Source: Streptomyces sp. NBC_00775
GTDB taxonomy: Bacteria > Actinomycetota > Actinomycetes > Streptomycetales > Streptomycetaceae
NCBI RefSeq assembly: GCF_036347135.1
Contig: NZ_CP108938.1
Span: forward strand, 930,001-994,000
Reading direction: 5' to 3'
DNA: 64,000 nt
Part shown: in pieces, positions 10,196 to 18,045 of the stretch
Numbering within the stretch: position 1 is the stretch's first letter
How the letters are laid out: each line of letters begins with the position of its first letter
Program-made: the position numbers and the translations under genes
Notes under the pieces: generated by a model
What the model was told of the DNA's origin: nothing
The model's database searches: none
Seen by the model: the letters and a program-made list of their open reading frames with translations, nothing else

Positions 10196-10895
10196 TCAGG
10201 CGCGCGACGTGTCCCGGCCGCAGACGCCCTGGCGGGCCAGCCACCGCAGCGTGTACTCGGCCACCGTCCGCCAGCCGTGGTCGACGACCAGCGAGTGCCC
10301 GCGGTCGGGGAACCGCTTGAGGTCGGTGACGGCGGACGAGTCGCCGTAGAGCTTGTATGCCGAGCGCGTCACGACGTCCGGCACGGTGTGGGCGGCCTGG
10401 CCGGAGATCATCAACAGCGGGCCGCGCTCCGCGGGTTGTCGGTGGCCACGGCCGCCGAGGAGTTCCGGCTGAAGGTGGCGAAGGCAGCTTCGAAGAGCGG
10501 TCGGCCCGGCGAGGGAACACTGAACCGCTCGTACAGGTCGTCGGACTCGGCCGGCGGCAGCGCGTTGCCGAAGCCGTAGCGGAACTGGGCGGCGGTCAGG
10601 GAGACGGCCCGGCGCCGGTCGGCGGGGTTGCCCAGGACCGGGAGGCCCACACGCAGCTGCGCCAGGGGCACCGCCTTGACGCCCTTGATCGGGGCCGGGT
10701 CGATGGCCACGGCGGCCCTGCCCAGGCCCGCGCCCAGCAGCCGCTGGGCGACCAGGCTGCCGAAGGAGTGCCCGGTGAGAACCGGCGGACGGTCGAGGGG
10801 GCGGATGATCCCCGCGTAGTGGTCGGTGACCTCGTCGACCCCGAGTCCCGCGACGGCCTCAAGGTGTCGCCGCGACTCGAGTACCGCGGCTCGGT
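10196..10895 (-). pseudogene. Remnant of an alpha/beta hydrolase (5' truncated, frameshifted)
   Basis: In one frame the minus strand reads an alpha/beta hydrolase without its N-terminal third: HLEAVAGLGVDEVTDHYAG, then TGHSFGSL carrying the nucleophile elbow GHSFG, then AIDPAPIKGVKAVPLAQL. Around 10425-10435, just after ATDNPR, the frame breaks by one base, and the C-terminal part (MISGQAAHTVPDVVTRS, then FPDRGHSLVVDHGW with the catalytic His) continues in another frame to the stop at 10196. No start codon and oxyanion-loop region of its own remain. The 5' side runs directly into a fragment of an unrelated regulator. A sequencing error could explain the single-base shift but not the missing N-terminus. 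Confidence 0.75.
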
Positions 10896-11093
10896 CTCCG
10901 CCTCCACACCGGCCTCGCGGATCACCCGATGGCCCAGCTCGGCGGCGCGTGCCGCGGCGACCTCCAGCGGGACGCTCTTGCCGGCTCCCGGCTCTCCGCG
11001 CAGCAGCGGGGCCCGCCCGTCGGACGACGTGGCGAGCCGGGAGACCTCGGCGATCTCCGGCTCCCGGCCGACCAGAGGCCCTGCGTCCGCCAT
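10896..11093 (-). pseudogene. 5' fragment of a LuxR-type (LAL) ATPase regulator
   Basis: From ATG 11093, with a good GGGGGAGAGAGG ribosome site, the frame encodes about 66 residues. They read as the start of the AAA-type ATPase domain of large LuxR regulators: GPLVGREPEIAEV, then LLRGEPGAGKS (Walker A), then AAARAAELGHRVIR. After GVEAE near 10895 similarity ends and hydrolase sequence begins in a different frame. The intact family is about 900 residues, so over 90 percent is missing. Confidence 0.7.
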
Positions 11094-11199
11094 CGGCCCT
11101 CTCTCCCCCTGCGCTCCGGCTGACACCGACGGCTTCCATGTGCCCGGACAGCGCTGCGGCGTGGCTCCCGCTGGAGGAGACCACGCCGCCTACGACGTC

Positions 11200-13335
11200 T
11201 CAGCCCGTCGCGTCCACCAGCGCCAACTCGTGCAGCCGCTCCGGCGGTCCCGGCCGGGCGTAGTACCAGCCCTGGGCGGTGTCGCAGCCCAGTATCCGCA
11301 GCTGCTCGGCCTGGGCGCCCGTTTCCACGCCCTCGACGGTGACCGCGAGGTCGAGGCTGTGGGCGAGGGAGACGATGCCCTCGACGATCTTCAGGTCGAC
11401 CGGGTCGGCGGGGAACTGCTGCATGCTCTGGGTGAAGGACCGGTCCAGCTTCAGGATGCTGACCGGCAGGCGGCGCAGGTTGGCGAGGTTGGAGTAGCCC
11501 GTGCCGAAGTCGTCGAGGGCGATGTCGACGCCCATCTCGGCCAGCCGGCGCAGCGGCTTGAGCAGGTCGTCGTCGGCGCCGATCAGCGCGGACTCGGTGA
11601 CCTCCAGGCACAGCACGTCCGCGTCGAGCCCTTCGCGCTCCAGGATGTCGACCGTGTCCTGGACCAGGCCGGGATGGGTCAGCTGGCACGGCGACAGATT
11701 GACGTTGATCCGCAGCGGGCCCGCGTCGGAGTGTCGTTCCTGCCACGCGCGGGCCTGGCGCACCGACTGCTCCAGGACCCAGCGGCCGAGCGGCACGATC
11801 AGGCCGGTGTGCTCGGCGAGCGGGATGAACTGGTCGGGGCCGAGGACGCCGTGCTGCGGGTGCAGCCAGCGCACCAGCGCCTCCGCGCCGTGCACACTGC
11901 CGTCGCCGAGGTGCACCAGTGGCTGGTACTCGATGAAGAACTCGCCCCGCTCCAGGGCGGCGGGCAGCGCGGTGGTGAGTCCGTGCCGGGTGATGGCGCG
12001 GGCGTCCGCCTCGGGGTCGGCGAGCTCGAAGCGGTTGCCGCCCGCGGACTTCGCCCGGTACATCGTGATGTCGGCGCTGCGCAGCACCTCGGCGGGGCCG
12101 CGCTCACCGGCCGGTCCCTCGACGATGCCGATGCTGCCGCGCACGGTCAGTTCGCGGCCGTCGATACGGACGGGGGTGACGAGCGCGTTCATGATGCGGT
12201 CGGCCAGCGCGTCGACCTCGCGCTCGGTGTCGGGACCGGTGGTCAGCGCCACGAACTCGTCGCCGCCGAGCCGGGCGACCATCTCGCCGGGGGCGGTCGC
12301 GCAGGACTGCAGCCGGTCGGCGACCTCGACGAGCAGCCGGTCGCCGGCCGCGTGCCCGAGGCTGTCATTGATGGTCTTGAAACCGTCGAGGTCGAGGTAG
12401 CACAGCCCGAAGCGCTGGCCCTCGCCCGCGGACAGCGCCTTCTCCAGGCGCTCGAAGAACAGGGTGCGGTTGGGCAGTCCGGTGAGCGCGTCGTGCGTGG
12501 CCTCGTAGCGCAGCCGCAGATTGAGCAGCCGCCGCTCGGTGGTGTCCTCCATCAGCGCGAGCTGGTACTGGGGTTCGCCGTCCGCGTCGCGCAGCAGAGA
12601 GACCGTCAGGTTGGTCCACAGGGCCGTGCCGTCGGGACGGTAGAAGGCCTTTTCGACGTGGTAATGCTCGCGCTCGCCGCGTACCAACTCCTCGTACAGG
12701 CGCCAGACCTGGGGAGCGTCCTCGGGGTGCGTCCACTCGGGGACCTTGCGTCCGCGGACCCCCTGCTCGGAGCCGCCGAACATCCGCAGCAGTGCTCCGT
12801 TGACCTGCAGTATGTTGCCTTCGAGGTCGGCGATGCCGATTCCTATGGCCGCGCCCTCGAAGACCGCGCGGAAGCGGGCCTCGCTGGCGTGCAGCGCCTC
12901 GGCGACCGCGCTGCGGGCGTTCAACGTCGCCTGAGCGATGGCCTCCTGCTCGGTCAGCGTCCGCTCGCGCAGCGCCTGCGCGAACCCGGCGGCCATGGCG
13001 TGCTGCAGCCGCGCCGACCGGGTCCGCAGCGCGTCCTGGGGCCCGTCCTCGCCGCAGTAGAGCACCAGATAGGCGTCCACGCAGTCGAGGGTGCGGCTGA
13101 GCACCTCCGGGTCGGTGCAGTGCGCGGCGATGAGCGCGGCGCCGACCGCCTGGCCCTCGGCCGCGTCGAAGGCCCTGGCCCGCAGCGCGTCGCTCAACCG
13201 CCGGGCGAGCGGCACCAGTTGCTGCTCGAACTCCGGCCGGGTCAGCGACGTCGAGGTGACCGGGAAGACCGCCCGGCTCCAGATCGTCGCGAACCGGCGC
13301 AGTCTGTCCTCCGGTCCGTCCGGCTCGGCGGTCAC
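11200..13335 (-). CDS. rmdA: RmdA-like PAS-GGDEF-EAL cyclic di-GMP enzyme
   Basis: A 711-residue cytosolic protein. An N-terminal helical region is followed by a PAS domain (about residues 150-275), a GGDEF domain with intact GGDEF at 357-361, and an EAL domain with intact EALVRW near 483 and DDFGTGYSN near 595. Both active-site signatures are present, so synthesis and hydrolysis of c-di-GMP are both possible. The RxxD product-inhibition site expected five residues before GGDEF is absent. Domain order, length and location beside sdhCAB match RmdA of S. coelicolor, a c-di-GMP phosphodiesterase that affects aerial growth and sporulation. Its GTG start overlaps the upstream methyltransferase stop by four bases, so the pair is co-translated. 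Confidence 0.85.
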   Translation of the reverse strand: MTAEPDGPEDRLRRFATIWSRAVFPVTSTSLTRPEFEQQLVPLARRLSDALRARAFDAAEGQAVGAALIAAHCTDPEVLSRTLDCVDAYLVLYCGEDGPQDALRTRSARLQHAMAAGFAQALRERTLTEQEAIAQATLNARSAVAEALHASEARFRAVFEGAAIGIGIADLEGNILQVNGALLRMFGGSEQGVRGRKVPEWTHPEDAPQVWRLYEELVRGEREHYHVEKAFYRPDGTALWTNLTVSLLRDADGEPQYQLALMEDTTERRLLNLRLRYEATHDALTGLPNRTLFFERLEKALSAGEGQRFGLCYLDLDGFKTINDSLGHAAGDRLLVEVADRLQSCATAPGEMVARLGGDEFVALTTGPDTEREVDALADRIMNALVTPVRIDGRELTVRGSIGIVEGPAGERGPAEVLRSADITMYRAKSAGGNRFELADPEADARAITRHGLTTALPAALERGEFFIEYQPLVHLGDGSVHGAEALVRWLHPQHGVLGPDQFIPLAEHTGLIVPLGRWVLEQSVRQARAWQERHSDAGPLRINVNLSPCQLTHPGLVQDTVDILEREGLDADVLCLEVTESALIGADDDLLKPLRRLAEMGVDIALDDFGTGYSNLANLRRLPVSILKLDRSFTQSMQQFPADPVDLKIVEGIVSLAHSLDLAVTVEGVETGAQAEQLRILGCDTAQGWYYARPGPPERLHELALVDATG

Positions 13336-14144
13336 GCCGTGCGCCCCACGCCGGCGAACCCGGAGAAGGAATAAGGATCCTCGTCCTCGGGTGCCGTGTC
13401 GGGCCGCCAGTTCGGCATCGGCACCAGTCCGGGTTCCACCATGTCGTACCCCTCGAAGAACCGCGCGATCTCGTCGCGCGTGCGCATGATCAGTGGATTG
13501 CGGATGCTCTTGTAGACGTCGACCGTGCCCTCGGCCCGCTCCGGGGGGAGCGGAATTCCCTCGAACGAGGCATGCGTGACAATGAGCAGGCTGCCCGGCG
13601 CGAGCGCGTCGCGCAGTTCGGCCACCGCACTGTACGGGTCGTCCGCGTCTTCCACGAAGTGAAGTATGGCAACGAGAAGGAGGGCGACCGGCCGGTTCAG
13701 GTCGATCAGGCGCTGCAACTGAGGGCTCGCCAGGATCTCCTGGGGCTTGAGCAGATCGGCGGCGACGACGTCCGCGTCCTCGTTACCCTTCAGTACGGAC
13801 TGGCTGTGCGCGACGGCCACCGGGTCGTGATCGACGTACACGACGTGCGCGCCGGGCCGTGCCGCCTGGGCGACCTCGTGGACATTGCCGAAGGTCGGAA
13901 TGCCCGAACCGATGTCCAGGAACTGGTCGATGCCCTCGTCGGCCGCGAAGCGCACGGCGCGGCGCATGAACGCGCGGTTCGCCTGCATGATCTTGGGAAG
14001 TCCCGGCAGGAACTCCATCGCCTTGCGTGCCGCTTCCCGGTCGACCTCGAAGTTGTGCGAACCGCCCAGGTAGTAGTCATAGATACGGGACACGCTCGGC
14101 ACCGAGATGTCGATGCTCCGGGGGGCCCAGGCGGGACGCTCCAT
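13332..14144 (-). CDS. SAM-dependent methyltransferase, DUF574 family
   Basis: A 270-residue member of the actinobacterial DUF574 methyltransferases. Typical blocks are SVSRIYDYYLGGSHNFEVDR near residue 16, the SAM-binding FLDIGSGIPT near 75, and VVYVDHDPVAVAHSQ for the ribose-binding acidic loop. These genes are very abundant in Streptomyces and mostly of unknown substrate. The four-base overlap with rmdA (GTGA) argues for a link with c-di-GMP control or development, which is inference. No strong ribosome site precedes ATG 14144. Confidence 0.85.
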   Translation of the reverse strand: MERPAWAPRSIDISVPSVSRIYDYYLGGSHNFEVDREAARKAMEFLPGLPKIMQANRAFMRRAVRFAADEGIDQFLDIGSGIPTFGNVHEVAQAARPGAHVVYVDHDPVAVAHSQSVLKGNEDADVVAADLLKPQEILASPQLQRLIDLNRPVALLLVAILHFVEDADDPYSAVAELRDALAPGSLLIVTHASFEGIPLPPERAEGTVDVYKSIRNPLIMRTRDEIARFFEGYDMVEPGLVPMPNWRPDTAPEDEDPYSFSGFAGVGRTA

Positions 14145-14534
14145 CTATCTCTCCAAGGCGTAGTCGACGGTGTAGGCGATCCAGTGTTCGAGCTGAGGCT
14201 ACTGATCGCCCGCCAAAGGAGCGAGCCAAAACGGAAATTGACCGTCCGTTCCCGGTCACTGCCTCCGGCAAGTGCCGAATTGGCGCCCCGTGAGCGCCAC
14301 CCGAACACGCCTCTCACCGCCCCTGCGAAATCGCTCCGAAGCATTCCAAAAAGCTCCGGGGGGTTTCCCGCCCGGACACGCCAAGCGGCCCGCCCCCTCC
14401 GTGCGGTGCGGAGGGGGCGGACCTTGGGTCGCGCGCGTTGCTGTGTTCGTCCGGCACACTTGCCTGTCTGTTCCACTCCCTTCCGCGTTCCGTTGTCTTC
14501 CGGGTGAGGCGATCAACCCTGGGGAGGTGATCCG
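14145..14534. other. 390-bp spacer without a gene
   Basis: The right part holds the terminator at 14390-14420. The left part, next to the methyltransferase start, must contain that operon's promoter, though no clear -35/-10 pair stands out. Short reading frames here have no ribosome sites or recognisable domains, and I reject them as genes. Confidence 0.5.
14390..14420 (-). terminator. Strong hairpin downstream of the repeat lipoprotein
   Basis: CCGCCCCCTCCG (14390-14401) and CGGAGGGGGCGG (14409-14420) form a perfect 12-bp GC stem with a seven-base loop, about 115 bases past the end of the lipoprotein gene. Confidence 0.65.
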
Positions 14535-15479
14535 CTACTCCGACGCGCCGACCGGCTTTCCTTCGGGCGAGACGGCGTACCACGTGCCGCCGACGCCCTG
14601 ACCGTTGGTGTCCCCGGGAGCCGTGTCACCGGAGAAGGTGTAAATGGGCCAGCAGTTGACCGTCATCTGCTTGATGCCGTCCGGGCGGGTGAAGCCCATG
14701 AGGCCCTTCTTCTTGACGCCCTTGGTGTCGTTCGCGGAGACCGGCGCGACCGCGGGCCACTTCTCCAGGCAGGCACCGGTGCAGGCCGACTTCGAGACCG
14801 GCCAGGCCTGGTCCTTCATGAAGCGGTAGACCGTCATGCCGTTCTTGTCGACGACGATGTCACCGAGCTTCGGGTCGTTGCGGACCGACAGGCCGGGCAG
14901 GTCGGCCAGCGTCGCCTTCTTGCCGTTGGGGGCCGACGCGAACCAAGTGCCGCCCACACCCTGGCCGTTGGTGTCCCCGGCCTTGGTGTCCTTCGCGTAC
15001 CGGTACATCGGCCAGCCGGCGATGGTCAGCTGCTTCGTGCCGTCCGACCGCGTGACCTCGCCAAGAAGCGCCTTGTCCACACCGGTGGCGGCCTCGGCAC
15101 CCTCGGCGGGCACGGGCGGCCAGGCCTTCGCGCAGTCACCGTCACAGCTCGACTTGGGCGGCTCGGCCGTGTCCTTGTCGAAGCGGTAGAGGGTGAAGCC
15201 GGCACTGTCGGTCAGCACCTTGCCGAGCTGCGTGCTCTCCGCAACGGTGAGCTGACCCGCGGCTTCCGCCTGGGCCGCGGCGCTCTGCTGGTCCTTGGAA
15301 TCGGCGCCGTAGCCATTGCCGGCGGTCGTGCTCGTTCCGTAATCACCGGCGGCGGCGGTCGCACCCACGTTCTGGCTCCCCGTCGACTGGGTGCCCTGTT
15401 CCTGACCGCACGCCGTCGTGAGCGCCAGCACGGCCGCAGCTGCCGCTACGAGTGAGGCGCTCCGCCAGGAGGTCTTCAT
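14535..15479 (-). CDS. Secreted lipoprotein with YxxD-type repeats (SCO0930-like)
   Basis: A 314-residue lipoprotein. The signal peptide ends in the lipobox LTTAC (Cys24). After an Ala/Gly/Thr-rich linker come two homologous halves, about residues 80-190 and 195-312. Each contains a LYRFDKD/VYRFMKD motif, a paired-Cys block (SSCDGDCAKAWPP, SACTGACLEKWP), a WPMYRYAKD/WPIYTFSGD motif and the shared GDTNGQGVGGTW. This matches the COG4315-type lipoproteins thought to work in extracytoplasmic electron transfer. Closeness to the sdh operon makes a redox role attractive, but that is inference. ATG 15479 begins a normal signal sequence. Confidence 0.8.
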   Translation of the reverse strand: MKTSWRSASLVAAAAAVLALTTACGQEQGTQSTGSQNVGATAAAGDYGTSTTAGNGYGADSKDQQSAAAQAEAAGQLTVAESTQLGKVLTDSAGFTLYRFDKDTAEPPKSSCDGDCAKAWPPVPAEGAEAATGVDKALLGEVTRSDGTKQLTIAGWPMYRYAKDTKAGDTNGQGVGGTWFASAPNGKKATLADLPGLSVRNDPKLGDIVVDKNGMTVYRFMKDQAWPVSKSACTGACLEKWPAVAPVSANDTKGVKKKGLMGFTRPDGIKQMTVNCWPIYTFSGDTAPGDTNGQGVGGTWYAVSPEGKPVGASE

Positions 15480-15738
15480 TGGTAACTCCCGCTGTTCGCA
15501 TAAGTGTTGCAGCGCCCTGCTGCGCCGCGCATGGCCCTAGGTACGGGCGGGAGTGGCGGGAGTGTTCAACCGGCTCACAAATTTCTTTCCGGAACCTGTG
15601 ACGCGAACCGCGAGGTTCGCACACATGTGCGCACGCACCGGCGTTTCCCGCCCGGTTCGTCAAACCACCGGGGGGTGCACGTCCTCCCTTCGGGGGCAAT
15701 CCCCCGGCACTCCGGCGTGCGCGGGCGCTGCGCGCCCC
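15480..15738. other. Divergent spacer with a GNRA-loop hairpin
   Basis: GCGAACC (15603-15609) pairs perfectly with GGTTCGC (15614-15620) around a GCGA tetraloop. Further on, CCGGGGG near 15668-15674 can pair with CCCCCGG at 15701-15707. These may form a structured 5' leader for the plus-strand gene. No known riboswitch consensus is recognisable. A GGAAC at about 15591 resembles an ECF (SigE-type) -35 element. Confidence 0.3.
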
Positions 15739-16365
15739 ATGATCTCCGTCGTGCATGGACTCACGCGGACCCGATCCGCCCTCGTCATACGGGTGTTGGC
15801 GCTGCTGACGCTCACCTGGATTCTCAGCGGCGCGCCGAGCGGAACGGCCGCGGCCGACTCCTGCGCGTATGCCTCCACGGGCCCGGACGGCGAAGGGACG
15901 ACGGCGGTGGCCGTCGCGGGGAGCGGCGCGGTGGCGGTCGCCGGGAACACCACCTGGTGCCCGACCCCGACCCCCACCCCCACCCCCACCCCGACACCAC
16001 CCTGCCCGACCCCGACGCCCACTCCGACCCCTACGCCGACGCCCACACCGACCCCGACGCCCAAACCCACGCCCACACCCACCCATTCGCCGAGACCCCA
16101 ACCACCGCCTCCCCCACCCCCGCCTCCTCCGACGCCGACACCACGGCCCGTGGCACCGCGGCCCACCCCGCCGCCGAAGCCCACGCCCATGCCCACGCCC
16201 ACACCGAGCGCGCGCCCCAAGCCGTCGCCGTCTCCGGTGAGTTATCCGGCGTACCGCATCCCGCCGCGCAAGCACCCGCCCCGCAGCGGCCCGTCGCTGG
16301 TCTCGCTCACCCTGCTCATCACCGCGCCCGCGGTGCTCGCCGTAGCGGCGCTGCGCCCGCGCTGA
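15739..16365 (+). CDS. Secreted Pro/Thr-rich wall-spanning protein with C-terminal membrane anchor
   Basis: From ATG 15739 the 208-residue product has a signal peptide ([20 protein letters not shown], then TAAADS). A short Gly/Ala/Val segment follows, then about 90 residues of PTPTP repeats mixed with poly-Pro, and finally a hydrophobic helix [20 protein letters not shown] ending in RPR. This layout suits a stalk crossing the cell wall while anchored in the membrane. No Shine-Dalgarno is evident; an in-frame ATG further upstream at 15553 would encode a non-signal-like N-terminus. It is followed after 14 bases by a DUF4239 membrane gene. No enzymatic domain is visible. Confidence 0.72.
   Translation: MISVVHGLTRTRSALVIRVLALLTLTWILSGAPSGTAAADSCAYASTGPDGEGTTAVAVAGSGAVAVAGNTTWCPTPTPTPTPTPTPPCPTPTPTPTPTPTPTPTPTPKPTPTPTHSPRPQPPPPPPPPPPTPTPRPVAPRPTPPPKPTPMPTPTPSARPKPSPSPVSYPAYRIPPRKHPPRSGPSLVSLTLLITAPAVLAVAALRPR
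15959..16240 (+). repeat. Degenerate CCSACS tandem repeat encoding Pro-Thr
   Basis: About 280 bases made almost wholly of CCC/CCG and ACC/ACG codons, forming (Pro-Thr)n blocks and a run of ten prolines. The opposite strand therefore shows a false Val-Gly repeat frame. Confidence 0.85.
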
Positions 16366-16379
16366 CCCTGGAGGCATCC

Positions 16380-17144
16380 TTGTCGGAATGGCTTGTTCTC
16401 GTCCTCGCGATGGCGGCCGCATGCGTCGTCGTCCTCATCGTGACCCTCGTACGCCATCGGGCGGCCCCGGTGGACGAGGATCCGTCCGAGACCCCGGACG
16501 TGATCGAGTACATGAGCATGATGATCGGCGTGGTGTACGCCATCGTCCTCGGCCTGGCCATCGCCGGCGTCTGGGAGGGACGCGGCGTCGCCCAGGACCA
16601 TGTGCAGACGGAGGCCCAGGCCCTGCACGAGATCTCGGAGCGGGTCCGCGTCTACCCGCCCGACGTGCGCGACCGCATCCGCGCCGACGTCAACACGTAT
16701 GTCAGCCACGTGGTCCACACCGAGTGGAAGACCATGGCGGACGAGGGTCATGTGACGGCCCAGGGCGGCCGGCTCTTCGACCGTATCCGTCAGGACGTCA
16801 CCGACTACGAGCCGAAGACGGACTTCGAGGCCCAGGCGTACCAGCCGCTCGTCGACCAGGTCACGGCGGCGGACGCCGCGCGCAACTCCCGCGCCGACTC
16901 GACGGGGGCGACCATGCCGGGAGTGGTGTGGTTCGGGCTGATCACCGGCGCCGTGGTCACCGTCGGCATGATCTTCGCCCTGCAGATCCGGCGCACCACC
17001 CGCGAGCTGATCCTCGCCGGGCTGTTCTCCGCCCTGATCGCCTTCCTGCTCTTCCTGATCTGGGACTTCGACGCGCCGTACAGCCGGGGGATCACCGCCT
17101 CGGCGGAACCGTTCACCGCGCTGTTCCCGCACCTTCCCGGGTGA
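16380..17144 (+). CDS. DUF4239-type integral membrane protein
   Basis: A 254-residue membrane protein. I chose TTG 16380 because GGAGG lies five bases upstream and the product starts directly with a membrane helix (SEWLVLVLAMAAACVVVLIV). A second helix is near residue 50. A 120-residue soluble helical section rich in charged residues follows, then two helices at the C-terminus (VVWFGLITGAVVTVGMIFAL and LAGLFSALIAFLLFLIWDF). The pattern fits the bestrophin-like DUF4239 family, for which channel activity has been proposed but the function is unsettled. It is probably co-transcribed with the Pro/Thr-rich protein. Confidence 0.72.
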   Translation: MSEWLVLVLAMAAACVVVLIVTLVRHRAAPVDEDPSETPDVIEYMSMMIGVVYAIVLGLAIAGVWEGRGVAQDHVQTEAQALHEISERVRVYPPDVRDRIRADVNTYVSHVVHTEWKTMADEGHVTAQGGRLFDRIRQDVTDYEPKTDFEAQAYQPLVDQVTAADAARNSRADSTGATMPGVVWFGLITGAVVTVGMIFALQIRRTTRELILAGLFSALIAFLLFLIWDFDAPYSRGITASAEPFTALFPHLPG

Positions 17145-17370
17145 CGGACGCTCAGTAGGCGCTCGGCGCCGAGGGGGGCGGGCGCCACGCCGCGTCCGTC
17201 CCCCGACTACACGCACACCGTCCCCCGTGCGGCCCACACGGTTGACCCATTCGCGCGACTGCGATCGCGCGCCCGCGCACCCTTTCCTAGCGTTCCGCTC
17301 ATCGAGGTGCATTTCTGGCGCAAGCGGAAAAGGTCCGCGGCACGGCTCCTCGGGGACCTGGAGGCTCACC

Positions 17371-17919
17371 ATGCGCGCGATACGCGTCGCTTCGGCCGCA
17401 CTGCTGGGCCTGACCGCCCTGACCTTCACCGCACCCAGCGCCTTCGCAGATGACGGGGACACCCACAACATCACCCCGTTCGGCTTCAGCGTCCAGCCGT
17501 CGACCATCGCCGCGGGCGGCCGGCTCTCGCTGCTGCTGAAGAGAGACGGGGGCTGCAACGGGACCGTCAGGATCTCCTCGGGTGTCTTCGACACCGTCTC
17601 CATCCCCTCGGGCCGGTCCTCGGCCACGGCCACGGTCGACCGGGACGCCCGGCAGGGCGCCGTGTACGAGGTGACGTTCCTGTGCGACGGCGTGAGCGGC
17701 CACACGGACATCACCATCGGCACCGGCACCGGCACCGGCCGTTCCGACGACCTGTCGCCCGTCCAGGTCCCCGCGCAACAGGGTGTCAGGGCCGGTGTCG
17801 GCGGCAGTGTCGGCGGCTTCGACGTGAAGGCGATCGGCCTGGGAGCCGCGCTCGTCGGCGGCTCCGTCGGTGTGGCGTGGTACATGTCGCGCCGCTGCGG
17901 CGCGTCCGACGACTCCTGA
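17371..17919 (+). CDS. Small secreted protein with Ig-like domain and C-terminal membrane segment
   Basis: A 182-residue product starting at ATG 17371 (GGAGG seven bases upstream). It has a signal peptide (ASAALLGLTALTFTAPSAFA), an Ig-like beta domain of about 85 residues starting at VQPSTIAAGGRLSL with one Cys pair (GGCNG, TFLCDG), and a Gly-rich linker. It ends in a helix (IGLGAALVGGSVGVAWYM) followed by SRRC, which suggests a membrane or sortase-type anchor with a basic tail but without a classical LPxTG. The central domain is clearly related to that of the oppositely oriented gene at 18046-18891. Function is unknown. Confidence 0.75.
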   Translation: MRAIRVASAALLGLTALTFTAPSAFADDGDTHNITPFGFSVQPSTIAAGGRLSLLLKRDGGCNGTVRISSGVFDTVSIPSGRSSATATVDRDARQGAVYEVTFLCDGVSGHTDITIGTGTGTGRSDDLSPVQVPAQQGVRAGVGGSVGGFDVKAIGLGAALVGGSVGVAWYMSRRCGASDDS

Positions 17920-17927
17920 CGCTGTGA

Positions 17928-17979
17928 GACAGCCCTTCGCCCCGGACCCCCTCGGGAGGGTCCGGGGCGAAGGGCTGTC
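17928..17979. terminator. Perfect 22-bp bidirectional terminator hairpin
   Basis: Bases 17928-17949 and 17958-17979 are perfect inverted copies (starting GACAGCCCTTCG and ending CGAAGGGCTGTC) around an eight-base loop. It sits between two convergent surface-protein genes and can stop transcription from both sides. Confidence 0.85.
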
Positions 17980-18045
17980 TCGTGCGGCTTCCGAAGGGGG
18001 TTCCGGTCCCGAAGGGGGAGGACCGGCCTTTCGGGGCGATGCCGG

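Noticed and set aside
14145..14534. Small frames between the methyltransferase and the lipoprotein
   Set aside because: No ribosome site, poor codon bias, and they overlap a terminator.
15660..16220. Val-Gly repeat protein on the minus strand
   Set aside because: It is the reverse complement of the Pro-Thr codon repeat of the secreted plus-strand protein.
17242..17293. Promoter formed by TTGACC (17242-17247) and TAGCGT (17288-17293)
   Set aside because: The 40-base separation is far outside the working range, so they cannot act as one promoter.
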